Source: Diploscapter coronatus (Eukaryota; Nematoda; Chromadorea; Rhabditida; Rhabditidae). From it: a DNA stretch of 64,000 bases. Where the stretch lies: NCBI GenBank assembly GCA_964036155.1, contig OZ038422.1, forward strand, positions 14,035,201-14,099,200. The letters are read 5' to 3'. Positions 1-20,300 of this stretch are shown here, in pieces. The notes beneath the pieces are model-generated. The model searched no databases. It was not told the DNA's origin and saw only the letters and a list, made by a program, of their open reading frames with translations. Position numbers and translations under genes: made by a program. The stretch's first letter is position 1, and each line of letters begins with the position of its first letter.

Positions 1-52
1 ATCTTAATGCGGGATGATCCAGTTTTTTTCTTAATTGGACTTGCAAACACAC

Positions 53-184
53 CTCCAATCGTGAGATTAACCTTGTCGGGTGACGTCTCGTCCATGAACA
101 GCTTGTTCATGTGGAACACCTCGATGGGCGGAGCGACGGGGATGCCGGTGAAGAACGACATGTTGCGGCGGACGTCGAGCGGGG
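53..184 (-). CDS. got-1: Cytosolic aspartate aminotransferase, first coding exon (partial)
   Basis: This exon starts a cytosolic PLP-dependent aspartate aminotransferase (aspartate + 2-oxoglutarate to oxaloacetate + glutamate). The rest of the gene lies to the left of the window. The ATG is at 161 (reading leftward) and the exon encodes 36 residues containing APPIEVFHMNKLF and KVNLTIG, the conserved N-terminus of cytosolic GOT proteins (family knowledge). It ends at 53 before a GT donor in phase 1. The split codon would start with G, giving Ala and the expected NLTIGAYR continuation. A TTTCAG acceptor (185-187) lies 23 nt before the ATG, so 162-184 is either 5' UTR after SL trans-splicing or an upstream coding extension, since it is open in frame. 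There is no mitochondrial presequence, which argues against the mitochondrial GOT2 type. Only one exon is visible, but the match is characteristic. Confidence 0.85.
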
Positions 185-187
185 CTG

Positions 188-3100
188 AAATCGCTAAATT
201 ACTATAACATCTCAAAACAACAGAATTGTGACTGAGGTTACAAAAATGACTGGGAGAACACTCATAAGTCTTTCGTGAACCCGATCACTGGATTGAGTCA
301 AAGCTTTTTTAAAAGATTCCAAGTGATTGAAGTGAACTTTGACTCAACTCCAGCCACCTAGCTGTTCGGATTTCAAATTCAACGTTTACATTTCGGAAAC
401 AGATGATCGTAAAGTGATAAGGCGAAGCCGAATACCATTTTTGGAAATGACGAAATTCATTTTCAATCGAAAAATAAAACAGAAATGTATCAAAATTTTT
501 AAGCGAGGACATTTGAACAAAGTTTGAAGAGCGTAAATAATAACGAGAAGGGAATCAATATTGTTAGGCAGAGAAAATAACAAAATAGAGCGAAAGAATT
601 GAGTGCAAGAATAGGCGGCTAAAGTCGAAAATTGCAAGAGGTGGACACTAGTGATAAACAATGAATTGACTACTGACAAATAAAGCGATCACCGCCAATA
701 TTCAAGTCTTGAAAAAACGGTAAAATGCTATATTTTAGCGGATGGTCAAAATCTCGCTTAATTTTCAGATAATATCGTTATGATCTAGAAAGAGTAATAC
801 GGAAGTTGTTGAATGAACAGAAAGGATCCTCGGAGAGAGTGGTCTTTCTGTGAGTTAATTAGTTGGCTAGTAAAAGGCTGAATTAACAAGAACACAGTTA
901 CGGAACGCAGATTTTATTTTAGCACAAACAGACCGCTCAATCGCGATACAACTCTTAACACAAAGAAAGGGAAGGGAAAATCGGGCATTAGAGATAAACT
1001 AGAGAAAAAGAGGAAGGCTGCCCAGAGAAATAGTGAAGAAAAGAGTTGAAGGAAAAAATGTTTTGCCATTTTGGCACATTGAAGGTTCTCTAGAAATATT
1101 GCTGGAGAAATTGAGAATTTCAATGATTACCTACTTTTATACTATTTCAGAAAACGTTGTTTCATAACAATGGGAAATAAAGTGTCAAGTCACCCCACCT
1201 AAAGCATGGAAATCCATAAATCTATGGAATCGTTGTCTACTTTAGTGTTATCGGTTTTCATGAAAACGCCCTGATTTGGAAATGAGATTCAAAATGAAAG
1301 AGAAAAAGAGGAGGAATTTTGATGAAAAGATAAACCTTCCAAAACCGAGAGAAGCGAGATAGGGGGTTCGTGGGAAATCGAATGAAAACGTGATTCGATA
1401 TTGATTGAAACAATGCATAATAGAACATCCGATAAATAGTGAATCAAAATGTTGAAATCTCAAATTTAATGTGATAAGTCTTGAAACTCATCATAGTGCT
1501 AGAAAAGTAATAACTAGTTTAAAATCTCAATTGTGTTTCAGAAGAATATAGGTGCAGAATGATTTAACTTGTCATAACTATCGTTCCACGCTGTCATACA
1601 TGCTAAACAATGGCATATTCCCAAAATTAAATGGCCAAACGGCCCTATAATTGCGCATCTTGAATCGAACTTAAGTCCCGTTTCCTTTTTTGCAAACTCA
1701 ATTGACTATGGTCACACGTCATCCTCCTTGCTAAAAGTATCTTTACTCATGCTCTTGTTGACTGTCTGCCTGTCTTCCCTCTACTTCCTCTCTTCCGGAA
1801 AGTTTGTTTGTTATTTTCCTCCGAGAGTTAAACCGCGGTTGGAGTCTTTAGAGTTTCTCCCAGAGAGTCCTTAAAACCCAAATATTGAAACCATACCAGA
1901 GTTAGGTTTCAATTTCCATCCTTTATCATACGATTAGATTTCTGAGTTGAGTAACTCAAACCTCGTGTCCTAATTTGATCAATATTGACAATTGATTTCA
2001 TACCATCTAGAGCACAGGGACAACACTAGTTCGAAAATTTCTTCGAACATAAAGTTGTGTTCATTTTATCGACTTTTTAGAAATAACTTAGAAAATTGAG
2101 TGGTTATCGATAGTTTCATTATTATTCGCATTCAATCTAATTCAGTAACATATCATAATTTGGGACTTAATTTAATCTCATGGATAAATTAATATACAAA
2201 TACTATTTTCACGCCACAACAAGGATGTTGCATAACTCGTTGCAATTCGAATTCGCACGCACCCCACTCCTACTTACCTTCGTTATTTCCTTCTCTCTTT
2301 TATTTGTTATCTCCTCACTCCACGCGTTGCATGCTATTCCTCGTGGGTTGAGATTACGAGAGGAGAGATGCAAAATGTGTGCAACATTCTTTGTTGTGGT
2401 GTGAAAAATGTTAGAAAGTTTTCGAAACTTCCTATGATCCAAGGATTATAAAATGATTATCTTATGACTTTTTTTTTATCATCTTTGCCATAAAAGTGAT
2501 CTTTATCATATTTTGGATATTTTGATATCGATAAGTGATACTTGTTTATCCTGTCATATTTTAAACTTTCTCAAATTCGCATTTTCATGCCTTCCCTCTC
2601 TCGATCGGATTATTGTTTTGTTTGATCAAATGGGTCTGTGCTGTACCTCGGTCGATTTCCTTTTACATCATTTCTCCGTCTCTACACCTCTCAAAAGCAC
2701 TCATTCTCTAACCCAATTCATATACAGTTATGATACCTCTGGGGTGGATTAGCATGAGTGTCTCTAACATTTGTCTATCAAAATGCTATAATATTTCGCG
2801 TCAACTTTTCCCCTTTGTCTGAATTTTTCACCTTTCATGCCATGTCTCTTTCGCTCTTGCTCAAACATAGTCTCCCGATTCGGCGATTTTCTAACTGTTC
2901 AATTTTTGACTTTCGATGTGCACTTGTATTGATCTTATTTAGGCGTTTATAATGGGTTTAACCGAAGTTTGAATTTTTATTTAGATATTTTGCACGGTTA
3001 GTTTAAGTTAATGCTAACTCCACTAAAGATGAGCTTAATTTCAAATGAAGATGAAGCTGCACTTAAAGCGGAGCTCAAGTTTCATAAGTTTTTTTTTTCT

Positions 3101-4411
3101 TTTACTTTCACATTAATAACTTTCACAATTTCCTAGTTCTTAGTCCCTGCCAAGACTAATTCGTTAATTGCGTGCCAATGACCGTGGACCTCTAGCTGTT
3201 GACGTAGTTTTGAGAAAATTAGAGAGCTCTTGAAACTAAGGGAGTAGAGAGGTCAGACGAATGTTTTTCGTTGTTTCTGAGTTCATCCTCACATTGCTCA
3301 GGGCAGGTTCAGGTCATGGGATGAAACTTGAAGAAATAGCATTTGAAAGCGAGAGAAGAAGAGATGCTGAAATAGATAGGCAAAAGCTAGAGATAATTTG
3401 GAAAAAGATAACGATTCGTTCCTTTAATTTACCTCCCTCAACCCGTCAATTTCCAGCTCATCATCACTTTTTCGAGCCTTACACTAAATTCCACGTTTCG
3501 AGCCAACAAGTTCCAAATATTTATTTTCGAGGTCAAACAATGTGTTCTAGAACATTGTTAAATTTCCAATAAAAATTTCATTGTGTTATCTAATTAACTT
3601 AGAAAAGGAAGGGGCTTTGAAATTTTTCGAAAGTAGAAAAAGAACGGGACTCCTTTGTAAGCATACTAAGAGGTTGTTGCGGCGGAGACGTTTCGTATAA
3701 TTTATTCTGAAGTCGAGGCCCTGCCCTTGTGCATCTTTTTCCGCGTCCTTTTTCACTCTTTTTGTCTGCTAGCATCCCGTGAATTTTGCGATGCTACACG
3801 GCATTTTCGCCTAACCACCTTGTTGTGTAAAGCCCTTATCGCCAAAAATCTCAATTCCCGTTTCAAGCGTATCCCATTTAAAGCTAGTTATTGAATATTT
3901 TTTTTAGAGTTCGTAGTTAATTTCTTTCCACCCACTATTAATTTAAAGACATCAAAATCCATGACTTTTCTGATACATACTCTCACCTAATTTAAAGTTA
4001 GTTATCAAAATCTTCACTCATGTACCCCATGTAAAGTCGACACCAATCAGCTATCCTTAAACTCATAAATCCATATTTCGTTTTGAAACACACCTTCTTC
4101 AAATTAAAACAAACATATACCTCTCCAAATCCACTCTATTCGGTTGCCATTGAAAGACCCCAAACTACGCGTATCCGACCTAAAAAATAGCCTGAATAAT
4201 TCATTTTTCACAAAGCAGCATATTTTCCAAAATGAGAAGCTCTCGTGTGACATAGAAACCAATAAATTCTCGTCATTCATCGTTTTCAATTGAGAATTTC
4301 GAATTAAGCTTGGCCCATTTGCAAAATCCTGCTGATTTTCTTTTACGGGAAATCCTATTGAATTCGGACTAAACTAAATCGAGATAAATTAAAGACCTGT
4401 GATTTATCGAG
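188..4411. other. Non-coding divergent intergenic region between got-1 and aak-2
   Basis: No supported exon was found on either strand. Open frames of 60-103 codons exist but have AT-rich, non-protein-like composition and no splice partners. The stretch separates two divergently transcribed genes and probably holds both promoters. The most GC-rich part (about 3660-3800) is a candidate core promoter area for the downstream kinase gene, but I see no clear TATA box or initiator. Confidence 0.6.
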
Positions 4412-10830
<6,419 letters not shown>

Positions 10831-11660
10831 AAATCAGGAAGGATTAAGACATTTTTTCTGCAACAAACATTCGGGGTTGGTTAATCTTACTACTACTCGG
10901 TTATTCTTTGTTTTAAAATAAGCGTGAAATCACTTTTCTGGACATCTCATTATTTTTGAAAAGGCTGAAAAATGCGATTCTTTAACGTATTTTTGTCAGC
11001 GATTTCAAGAATCCAGTAAAGTGGTTTCATAAATTTCATTTTCTTCTTATCATGCAAAAGAATTCAATTTCTAGTTGAGATGTCTTATTCAACTGTAAAA
11101 TTTGTAAAATTCTAACCCAACATTTCGAGAAATCGTCGTACTTAGCAGATTTATATAATGTGCAAATGCTAGATCACTTCGAATTTGGAACTTTAAAAAT
11201 CCGGATTTTCAAGGTTCTGAATTCTTGAAAAAATCGTTTCTTATGACTTCATCATAAGGGTTATTATATATTTCCATTTAGATCTAGAGTCCTAAAAATG
11301 TATTAAAATATTTATTTTCAGATATAGTCAGGTAACGCGAACATTTTTCAACTTTTAAATCGTTATTTTATCAAAACTCTTCTTTTTGATATTTCATTTT
11401 TAATTGTAAATATACTCTAAGAAAATGATAAAGAATTTCAAAATCATGAAACTATTTGCATGTTATAAGTTGACGACACTTATCATATACCTTTCATTTA
11501 GAACTTCCAAGTTCCCCCAACTTCTGGGAGCACTTATCGAAATTTTATCTTCAGACGATCATAGTTAATATTCAAGAAAGAAGAGAAACTATAGAAATGT
11601 TCTCAAAGTATCCAAAACTCTGGGAATATTTTTGGCAATTTTTATAATGTTGATTTTTAG
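10831..11660. other. Intergenic spacer between aak-2 and CTU2
   Basis: About 830 bp of AT-rich sequence without a supported exon. A TGATTTTTAG acceptor ends exactly at the CTU2 start codon, suggesting trans-splicing of the downstream message. The spacer is longer than usual for nematode operons, so I do not claim an operon. Confidence 0.55.
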
Positions 11661-14085
11661 ATGGCCAGAATTAATATCGAAGAGAAAAGAGGTGATATAA
11701 TTTCTGAAGAGTCCCGTTTGAAGGGTGTCAAGTGCGGCAAATGTCACGAGGAACCGGCCGCGCATTTTTCAGGTGAAATTTAAAGACATTAAATTTTTTT
11801 TAATTCTCACTTTCAAGTTTCCTTACTTTCGCATAAATATTTTAATTTTAAAAGCTGGCCAGTTATCTAAATATTTTTGACTCGAGGAAAATTTATCAAG
11901 CTATCTAGTTTCAAATATGTTTGAGGCACTGAACCCCGTTGCAAACCCTGCTTCATACATCTCGCCAAAAGCAAGTTCCGGACCTGCCTTTCGAAGAATC
12001 GAATTTTCAAGGTAAGCTTAAAAGTACTGAGTTAGAAATTGTCGTATTTTTCTAATAAATCTAGCCAGAAATGAAAAATTTGCTCCATTTATGTTAGACA
12101 ATAATATTTAAACCCTCTAACTTAGGGTGACGAGCCGAAAGACACAATAGTTCTCTACGATGGCACGGCGTCCGCTGCATTTTTATTGCACCAAGTCCAG
12201 GACGCCCTGAATCAGACCCACTTCAAGCGACTCGTCGTGGAACCTACGGTAGGCGAATTTTCGAATCTTTATATTTGGAATTTCATAAAAGTCAATTCAA
12301 CAGATTGGATTTTCATATTTTCTATTTTTACCTTTGAAATTTTGAGACGTAGAAAATGTACTGTTTCTTCTGTCAATAGAAATTCTAAGCTATTCACACG
12401 TAGATTCAAATAATTGATTTTCCTGATTTCAAAACCTGACATTTGAAAATTTGAACATGAATAATCTGGAATTATTATTTTATTTTAATGCATTGGATTC
12501 TGTTCTATTAATTTATCAAGTTAGAAAACTGGTATGAAATTTTAGATAGCCGTCCTGGTGTCAGTGTGCGATGAGTCCGAAATCTCCCTGGTTCTGTCGC
12601 GAGTTTCGGAAATCAAAAACCTTCTTCCGGATACGGTTCCCTGGCACATTTTCCACGAAGCTGTCGGACTTGTGCCGAATTTGGAGATCGACAAAAACTC
12701 GGAAGATATGAAATGTCATGGAACTGAGCAGGTTAGGCTTCCAAAGAAATAAAATCTAGTCTTTCTGCCTAATTTTTTAATTGCCTATTTTAATTGAAAA
12801 TGATACTAGAACTGAGAATATTTGTCGAGAAAAAACGAAGATGAAATTTTTAGATTCCCCGTCTAACCGAGCTTCTGTCCTCGATCAAGAATTCGTCGTA
12901 TCGCACCGAGCTGCATCGAATCATTCGTGAACGGGCGACTTTTCGAATATCGAAGGCGCTAGGAATTAATAAGGCAAAAACTTACTCATTCAGAAATAAA
13001 CCGGAAAAATTTGCTTTTTCAGATAATGCTTCCTGATAATGGCGACGACTTGGCGCGTCTCTCGCTTTCCTTGTTCGCGTTGGGTCGTGGAGCCGTCACG
13101 TCCTCGTTTTCCTCAGTTGTCGATCGACGTCAAGCGCCTTCTGGTAAAATTTTCAGATTTATTTGGAAATAATAATATCGTATTTTGTCTAGTTTAAACT
13201 CTTTATAAGTAAACAATTTCAAATTTGGACCTCCCAATTCTGAAAATACGTTAGAAAACTAATAGTTTTAAAAAAGTGGAAAATTTAATATGCTACACCA
13301 TTTTGTAAGAATTAACATCTAGAAATTTAGCTATTCAGTCATTTTTTGTATTCCAGGAGTAACCCTAATCCGACCGCTTCGAGACTTGGCCGCCTCAGAA
13401 ATCGCGATTGCAAACAGAATCGGAGAATATGAATCGAGCGAGCTGCATTTCGGGAAGACATTGGAAGATGTAGGATTTTAAAATTATTATCATTATTTTG
13501 ACAACGTAGCGATAAGATTCAATATATCTTGAGGGCACGCCTCCATTGGAACTTATATTTTGAAAGAATGCTCTTTATTTTTAAAATCTTAAACACTAAT
13601 AAACAACTGAGCAGCATCTGATCATTTACTTTTAAAATCTTGAAACTAACAATATGTTTTACTTGAAACTTCAGAACTCTCTTCCCTCTTCCTCCTCGAT
13701 TCAAGACCTGACGTTATCACTCGTCTCGACGCTGTCCTCAGAAGGCTTCACGTCGACGGTGACTACCGTACTCGGGACGATGAGCAAGATTCACGCCACG
13801 TCTTCAAAGGCCACGTGCAAACTCTGTCTATTGCCAATTGGAAAGGAGAATATGGTATTTTAATTTTTCTTAATTTTACCCTTTCAATTAAAAATTTTTT
13901 TTATAAAATTTCCATGTCATTTTTTAAATTTTTGCAAAAAATGGTAAATAGCGAGATTGAACTTTAGCCTAAATTAAAAGGAAGAAATTTAGAATAACAC
14001 GACGCCCAACCAATTCTGTCTCACGTGCACGGCCCTGATAAACGAAGTGCCCAATCTCGAGTCTTTGGAGTCTCTTTTCCGATAA
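11661..14085 (+). CDS. CTU2: Cytoplasmic tRNA 2-thiolation protein 2 (CTU2/NCS2 family)
   Basis: Nine exons, 377 aa: 11661-11772, 11926-12011, 12126-12248, 12546-12731, 12854-12973, 13023-13143, 13357-13469, 13675-13854, 13993-14085. CTU2 pairs with CTU1 to 2-thiolate U34 of cytosolic Lys, Glu and Gln tRNAs, using sulfur relayed by URM1. The N-terminus carries a zinc-binding CxxC pair (Cys25/28 and Cys43/46), as in human CTU2. The PP-loop position reads VLYDGTASAAFLL instead of SGGxDS, the degenerate loop expected of the CTU2 rather than the CTU1 subunit. Later landmarks are KIMLPDNGDDLARLSLSLFA, ALGRGA, the LIRPLRDL block and a C-terminal CKLC...CLTC zinc pair. The intron at 12974-13022 has a GC donor and is only 49 nt; reading through it hits a stop. 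The second acceptor (TTTGAG at 11925) is weak. The gene is convergent with the FUNDC gene. Confidence 0.92.
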
Positions 14086-14119
14086 TTTGTTGTTGATTTT
14101 ATTGTTTTGTTAAAATTTG

Positions 14120-14125
14120 AATAAA
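14120..14125 (+). terminator. Poly(A) signal of CTU2
   Basis: AATAAA lies 35 nt after the CTU2 stop codon and before the convergent end of the FUNDC gene. Confidence 0.6.
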
Positions 14126-14358
14126 TTTATTCAAGAACCAGCTTTTCTTCAAAACAACTCATTAAAGTGAGGATCTTTTGATGGGGATAAAATGACATGT
14201 GAAAACTAGCAAGGCCTGAATTTCAAATAGCATTTCTAAACTTTCAGGAGCTCAAGAAAATATTCTCATAAAGATTCACCTTGAATATGACGATGATATA
14301 CTAAACGTTCAAGATTATAATTATCGTAATCTTCAGATTTGAAAGCCGTCTGGCATAT

Positions 14359-17300
14359 CTAGGCGATGCCGTAACCCAGAAGCCATCCTGCGGCGAAACC
14401 CCCCAGAAGCCATCGATTCGCAGTCAGGAAATTCGCGACCTGAAATTTTCAAATTAGAAAATTCTATGTTTTCAAATTTCATTATTCTTATTGAGTTTAA
14501 TATTGCTTTGATAGAGATCATGTTCTATGAAATAACATACCCATCCATTAAATATATTTTAACTCGCATATCACAACTTTTAATCCTATCTACTAAGTGA
14601 CTATTCTATAAAATATCAGTTCTCTAAATCTACATTACAAACATAAATAAGTAGTCCTTACATCAGACTCTTTGATATCGATGTTGGAGCTCCTTCCGTA
14701 CAGCTCTTTTTCGATCTCCTGCCTCAGCGCACGAACGTCTTTCTCGAACTCGGACCGATTCAGCTTGATGTAGCCTCGATAGTTGCAAAACTGAAAGAAA
14801 GATCATTAAATGTTGCTAACTTAGAAAATAGTAACGGTCCCAAAATGCCAGAACTATCCACTACATAACTCAAATCGTCTCAGAAGGTTTTATAATGTCC
14901 TTTAGCGTGTATGGAATGAATTTATTTGGAATGATTACCATCATTAGATGATGAGTTATGACGATTTGAAATTTGGAGATCGAAAAATAGAAGTTCATGG
15001 ACTTCTATCTTCGATTTTACAGTATGTAATTACTTTTACCAGAATTGAAAAAACAACCTTTGAATAGCTGTGGGCATTATCTTCTACAATTTTACAAGAA
15101 AAATTATTTTAAAAATGCTTCATTTATTTTCTAAACGTATACCAGCCTGCGTTAAAATGTTTCAATGTACCGAAATAAATATACACGTCATAAAAATCGA
15201 GGACAAATTTCGGAAGTAAGACGTTCTAAAACTACAAATTCTACCGTAGTTTAGGAATTTACAAGACAAATTGGCGAAAATAGATCATTTCTCCTTCATT
15301 CCGTGAGTATCATTGAGGCCTCGTTTGTAGAGGAAGTACTGGAGCAGCGCGGGGGAGGCCCATCTGATAAATTAGATAAAAATAATTTTTCTTATAACGT
15401 AATTTTCAATTCAACCCAATATCAAAATATTTTTCAAGAAAACCACTTTCATTATTTTGAAACAGATAAATTTCTAAAGAAAGACTAGCTGATATTTGAA
15501 TGCTTTAAAGTTATTTTAAACCTGAGAAAAATGGCGAATCTAGCGGTAAAAGGACCCATGACCAAGTCGGTTTCGCGACGCGAAGCGGCACGCAAAATTC
15601 TTCGAGCTGCGTCGTCAGGCTTCATTCCCTGAAAATATCAACATCAAAAAATCTTTCATTAATTTTTTATGTATGCATCCAGAATTTATCATATCGGATC
15701 ATTTTCATAAAGATATAGAAAAGAGTTAATTCAGGGTGATAATGTGGTTTATCAACCGTATATTCTCGAATCTGACTCAAGTCCAACCTAGGTGTGCCAT
15801 GAACACTTTACAAACGCTTTTCATAAGTCTGCTCAATATAAGTCATTCTTCGTTGAGCAAAACTCAAGTCTATTTAACAGAAGGTCCAAATATTTTCAGA
15901 TTTATGTAATACCAAAGTCATTATATTTATGCGATCTACTCCCTGCATATTTCTAGATCATAAATCAAATACTCCCGGGGTCTGTTTATAAACCTTGATA
16001 TGGCTCAGTCTTTAAAAAATCAAATTATCAAAAACATCTCATATTTCTACAATTCATGTTATGTTTCGGAATTTTTCATCATTTTTGATCATCTGAAAAC
16101 TTGATGCTTCGATACTCTAGATAGCTACCAACCAAATATATCAACAAAATTCCAAAAATATTCCTTCCAGAAAGTAGGTCATTCCATAAAGGAAGAAACA
16201 CTTTCAAGTGTTCAAAAATTCCACTTTTAATTTTGCCGTCAACTTTTTGGGTCGCAAAAAGTTGCGCCTCCTCAAAATTGAGGCAAAGGGTCGTCGATTT
16301 GATTGGCGCTGGACGAAGGCCCCGCCCACTTTGGGGGGAAGACAAATTCAAGTCGACTCGAGTTAAATAGATGGGAAATGCGTCGATCAAAATTCGATCA
16401 TTAGGAATGTTGCTATTATTGCTTCGAAAAATTATCTATTCTCTGTCCAAATTGTAACATAATTCGTTCGTTTTAATTTGCTTTTCAAAGACTTATTAAT
16501 TCGTTCGCAATTAATGCTATTGTTTGTTTCTATTTTTTGCACACGATTTTCCAAGTCTGTAAATTTCGCGAAACGTCATAGGATTCTCTTATGCAGTTTT
16601 CTATGTACTCTGATGAAAAATTATACCTGTCGCTATGAGTAAAACTGCTATTCTGGGTTAGCATTTCGATTTACGGCAATTTTTGTTTTGCGCGGAAAAA
16701 ATTAGCGACACAATTTTGGAGACGGGAAAAATCAAGCATCTGATTATTCGAGAAGTATTATTAACTTTCGATAACGAAAGAAAAGAAAAGAAAGAATAGA
16801 TATTTTCTAGAACAGGGAGAGAAAAAAGGCGAGAAAGATAAAAATAGGAGAGATTAGGAGAAAGAGGAAAAAAAAACTCCTATAAATGATAAATGAAACA
16901 TCGGAAATGAAGATAGATGGGGGGAGTGAGAGGAATAGCAAAAACCATCACCATTTTCCCGAAATTTGAACCCTAAATTAGTTGAACTTCGATTTATTTT
17001 TTTAAAGTATTGTAATATTTTTCCTAATCTCAGAAAGTTTCCCTTCGCGACTTTTTATCTTTAATTAAACCTAGATAAAGGTTGGAATTCACTTTTCAAT
17101 TTAGATCATCTATCTATTTTTCCTTTTTAACCGAAATTTACAAGCGTATGTATCATCTTTTCGTTAAATATGAGATGACTTCATTCTTTTCTCCCGAATT
17201 TCAGTTTCTTCTTCGGCATTTTCCGCCGGAGATACACGCGAAAAGAATCACTTTTCTAATTTTTTTTCTAATAGGGATAATTTTATTTGCCATTTTTCGG

Positions 17301-20300
17301 CACTGAGCGGTTTTGACATTCATTTTCACTTCTATCTTGCATTGAACTTTGCTATTGAGACCGTATATTTTGATTCTTCTAAATTATTTAACCATATAAT
17401 AATTTTCAAGAAAAAATATATTTGCCTTTCTGAAAAGACAGCTTTTTGGTCAATCTTGAATTTTCCCCAATTCATTACTTTCAGCCTTATTTTGCGGTCA
17501 TGCTTTTACTAATTTATCAAAACTGATTTCAAATTTCCCAATATTTTACCTTTAATTTCTCCAAACATACTTCGCGGTCTCAGGAAAATTATTTGTAAAC
17601 CGTCAGTTTTTCATCTCGAAATAACGCAAGAGTTGTGATCGTAGAATTGATGAAATTTTTGATTGTGAACTGGCATGATCTCCAGGAAAATTGACAATTC
17701 TTTGATCTAATCAGACCTTAGCAATATCTCTTGAAATCGATAAGTTTTAAAATTTTTCATGAATCTAATCCTTGCTCTTCACAAGAATTCGTTTGGAAAA
17801 AATGATCTTATGAAAATTTTAGTCCCTTCAAAATCTAGTATTCAAAATTCTGGAATTTTTCGTAGTGCCAAATTGTTTACCCAATTTTTCAACAATTGTT
17901 ATCGATTTAGGTAATGTGGCCAATAATCGCAATTTTCTACTGGTACTTCAGCAAAGTCGATGGTTTGTTTTCTGCTACTCAAATGATTGAAATTTTTGTA
18001 CTCAACACTTAAACCTAACACGATCACTGAAATCGTGTGTACCCGATAAGTTCGCAATTTGTGATTAGGAAAAAAGTGTTTTGATCAAATTAGCCAATTC
18101 TAAACTGCCCTTATCCCTCAGGAAACAACGTAAAGCAAAATACCAACAGCCATTTTCATTTCTTTGGAACTTTGTCAAAGATTATGTTTCAAGAAATTTT
18201 AACCAAACTTATTTGGAAAACTGCGAACTCTTCAATATTTCTAATTTTAGGAATCATATCCAAAAATTTCAGCTCAATTTTTCTTTCCGCCATTCCCTCG
18301 ACCAATACAGCCACTTCAAGTGACCTGGAACAATCCGTTCGGATTTTTCGACCCTTCATTGCAGCAACAAATTTCCCCGATCGTTCCAGTGCCAACTTTG
18401 GCGCCGCCAACCGTAAGTGAAATGTTTGCCAAAATCTTAAATTGGAAATTTTACTACTAGACTATCTGATCATCATCCTATATGTTCTGCAAAATATCAT
18501 GTCGCGCAATTTACCACTAGACTAATTTATCAAATTATTGTTTTTTCCGAGAAAGTGAAAATCGAGTGGGTCTGTTTTGGTCAATCGACTTACACCTGAT
18601 GAGAAAAGCAAACAAAATTGCTGTGTGACCTTGTTTTCTCTCCGGCCGACGATTTTTGCGCGTTTTACAGCTTATAAAGGCAATTTTCCGATTAGCTCTA
18701 GCAAAATAAAGCAAGTCAAGAAATTTTGAGGCCAAGCTTGTAAAAAACGAGGCAAATCTATCACAGACAAAAGTTTTGTGTCTATGTTAACATTTTACAA
18801 GTACAACAACTATTGGATCGAAACTGGTAAAAACCACGTTTTTCATCCAGGGCTGAACTTCCTATTGATTCGATTTTTGCCGATGTGATAATTTGATAAA
18901 TTCCGATAATACGCAAGTTAGGTCGTCATGAACATTGCCAAAATTCTCTTGAATTAGTGCAATTTTGCGTCACTAAGATACTTAACCCAAATAATTTTGA
19001 AATTTCGCACATATTTTCCGAGTATCCTTGAAATAGTGATTTCATTTCATGATTCTAAAGAAATAGCATGGCGAGAAAAGAGGAACGTCTTTTTCGCGCA
19101 GTGTCAATGGGTCGTGAATTCATGAATTTCATGAATACGCGAAAGTATTTTCGGAAAACCTGTTCGGAAAGGGATAGGACATGAAACGGAGAGAAATTTT
19201 TGAGACGAAAGTTTGAAAGGCCGACCAAAAATTCAGAAATATCAAGGTTACTCCGTGCGCTCGCGCATTCAAAACCCGTCAATAAATCGCCCACAGCCAG
19301 CGCATGAAATTCGCTACAAATCGACAGGAAAATGAGACACTATTTAGTGAGAAATACATGATTGATGAAATGATAACCATCTAAAGGTTCAAGAAAGAGT
19401 TGTCTGAGCGTATGAAATTCGTTTCAAAATTTCATAGCATTTGATTAGTCAAATTTGGCTATTTTATGCGAATAAATCACCGAATTTTCATAAAATAAAT
19501 GCGATATGATATAAGATTGTCGATGATTTCTCCAAAATGCACACAATTTGATACTGTGTGCCCTCTTAGTTCTTCTAATAAATCATAAGCAGTTACGCAA
19601 AATTTGTTAAATGTTTCAAAATTATTCACTAATTTTAAAAACTCTGCATTATGTAGCGATTCACTACGACCAGAACTATCAATCATTCAAAAATTCAGAC
19701 CACCATCGCCCCTCTATCATTCACAACCTTCGATAGCGGCAATTTTGTAGTTCCTGATTGGCATAAATGGCCAGTGGGGCCTGACTGGAATGACCCGAGG
19801 AATACCGCCACACAGCAATTGGTGAGATTTATTTAAATTTATCCTAGTTTCAAAAATCCATACTCTTGACCGAACTTAATCATTTTATGCTAGACAATAT
19901 TATCGATCAAAAAGTTTGAAACACTGTTCTGATCATGATATTTGAGAAATTTAGAAAGATGCACTGCTAAAGTCTGTTAGTTTGTGTAGGTGCTCTTATT
20001 TTGAAAAAAAAGGTTCATTCTTCGAATTTTCTCGATTGTTTGCATGATAAACCTCCGAAATTTCAATGGCATCATTTCGATGAAATTGGAAAGGAAACCG
20101 TCCAGTAAAATTCAAAGTGACAATGTCTAGAGCAAAACTTTGTTTTCCATGATAGACACATTGGTTCAATGATAGAATGATTGGGAATGAATTTACAGCT
20201 AGCAGGCATGAGAACGATACAGAATTAGTTTATGTCAGCATAGGAAATCGAAAACATCGTTAGAGCTTGGCATTAGTGCCATGAACATGATAGCAGTATA

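Noticed and set aside
15285..15640. Exons first suspected to belong to the FUNDC gene
   Set aside because: Their translation matches the DHRS7-like SDR C-terminus and joins SDR exon 7 in phase 0, while FUNDC exon 3 joins exon 4 directly.
16079..16390. 103-codon minus frame within the SDR intron
   Set aside because: No splice partners that fit the SDR protein, which is complete without it; the GC-rich part is better explained as a regulatory island.
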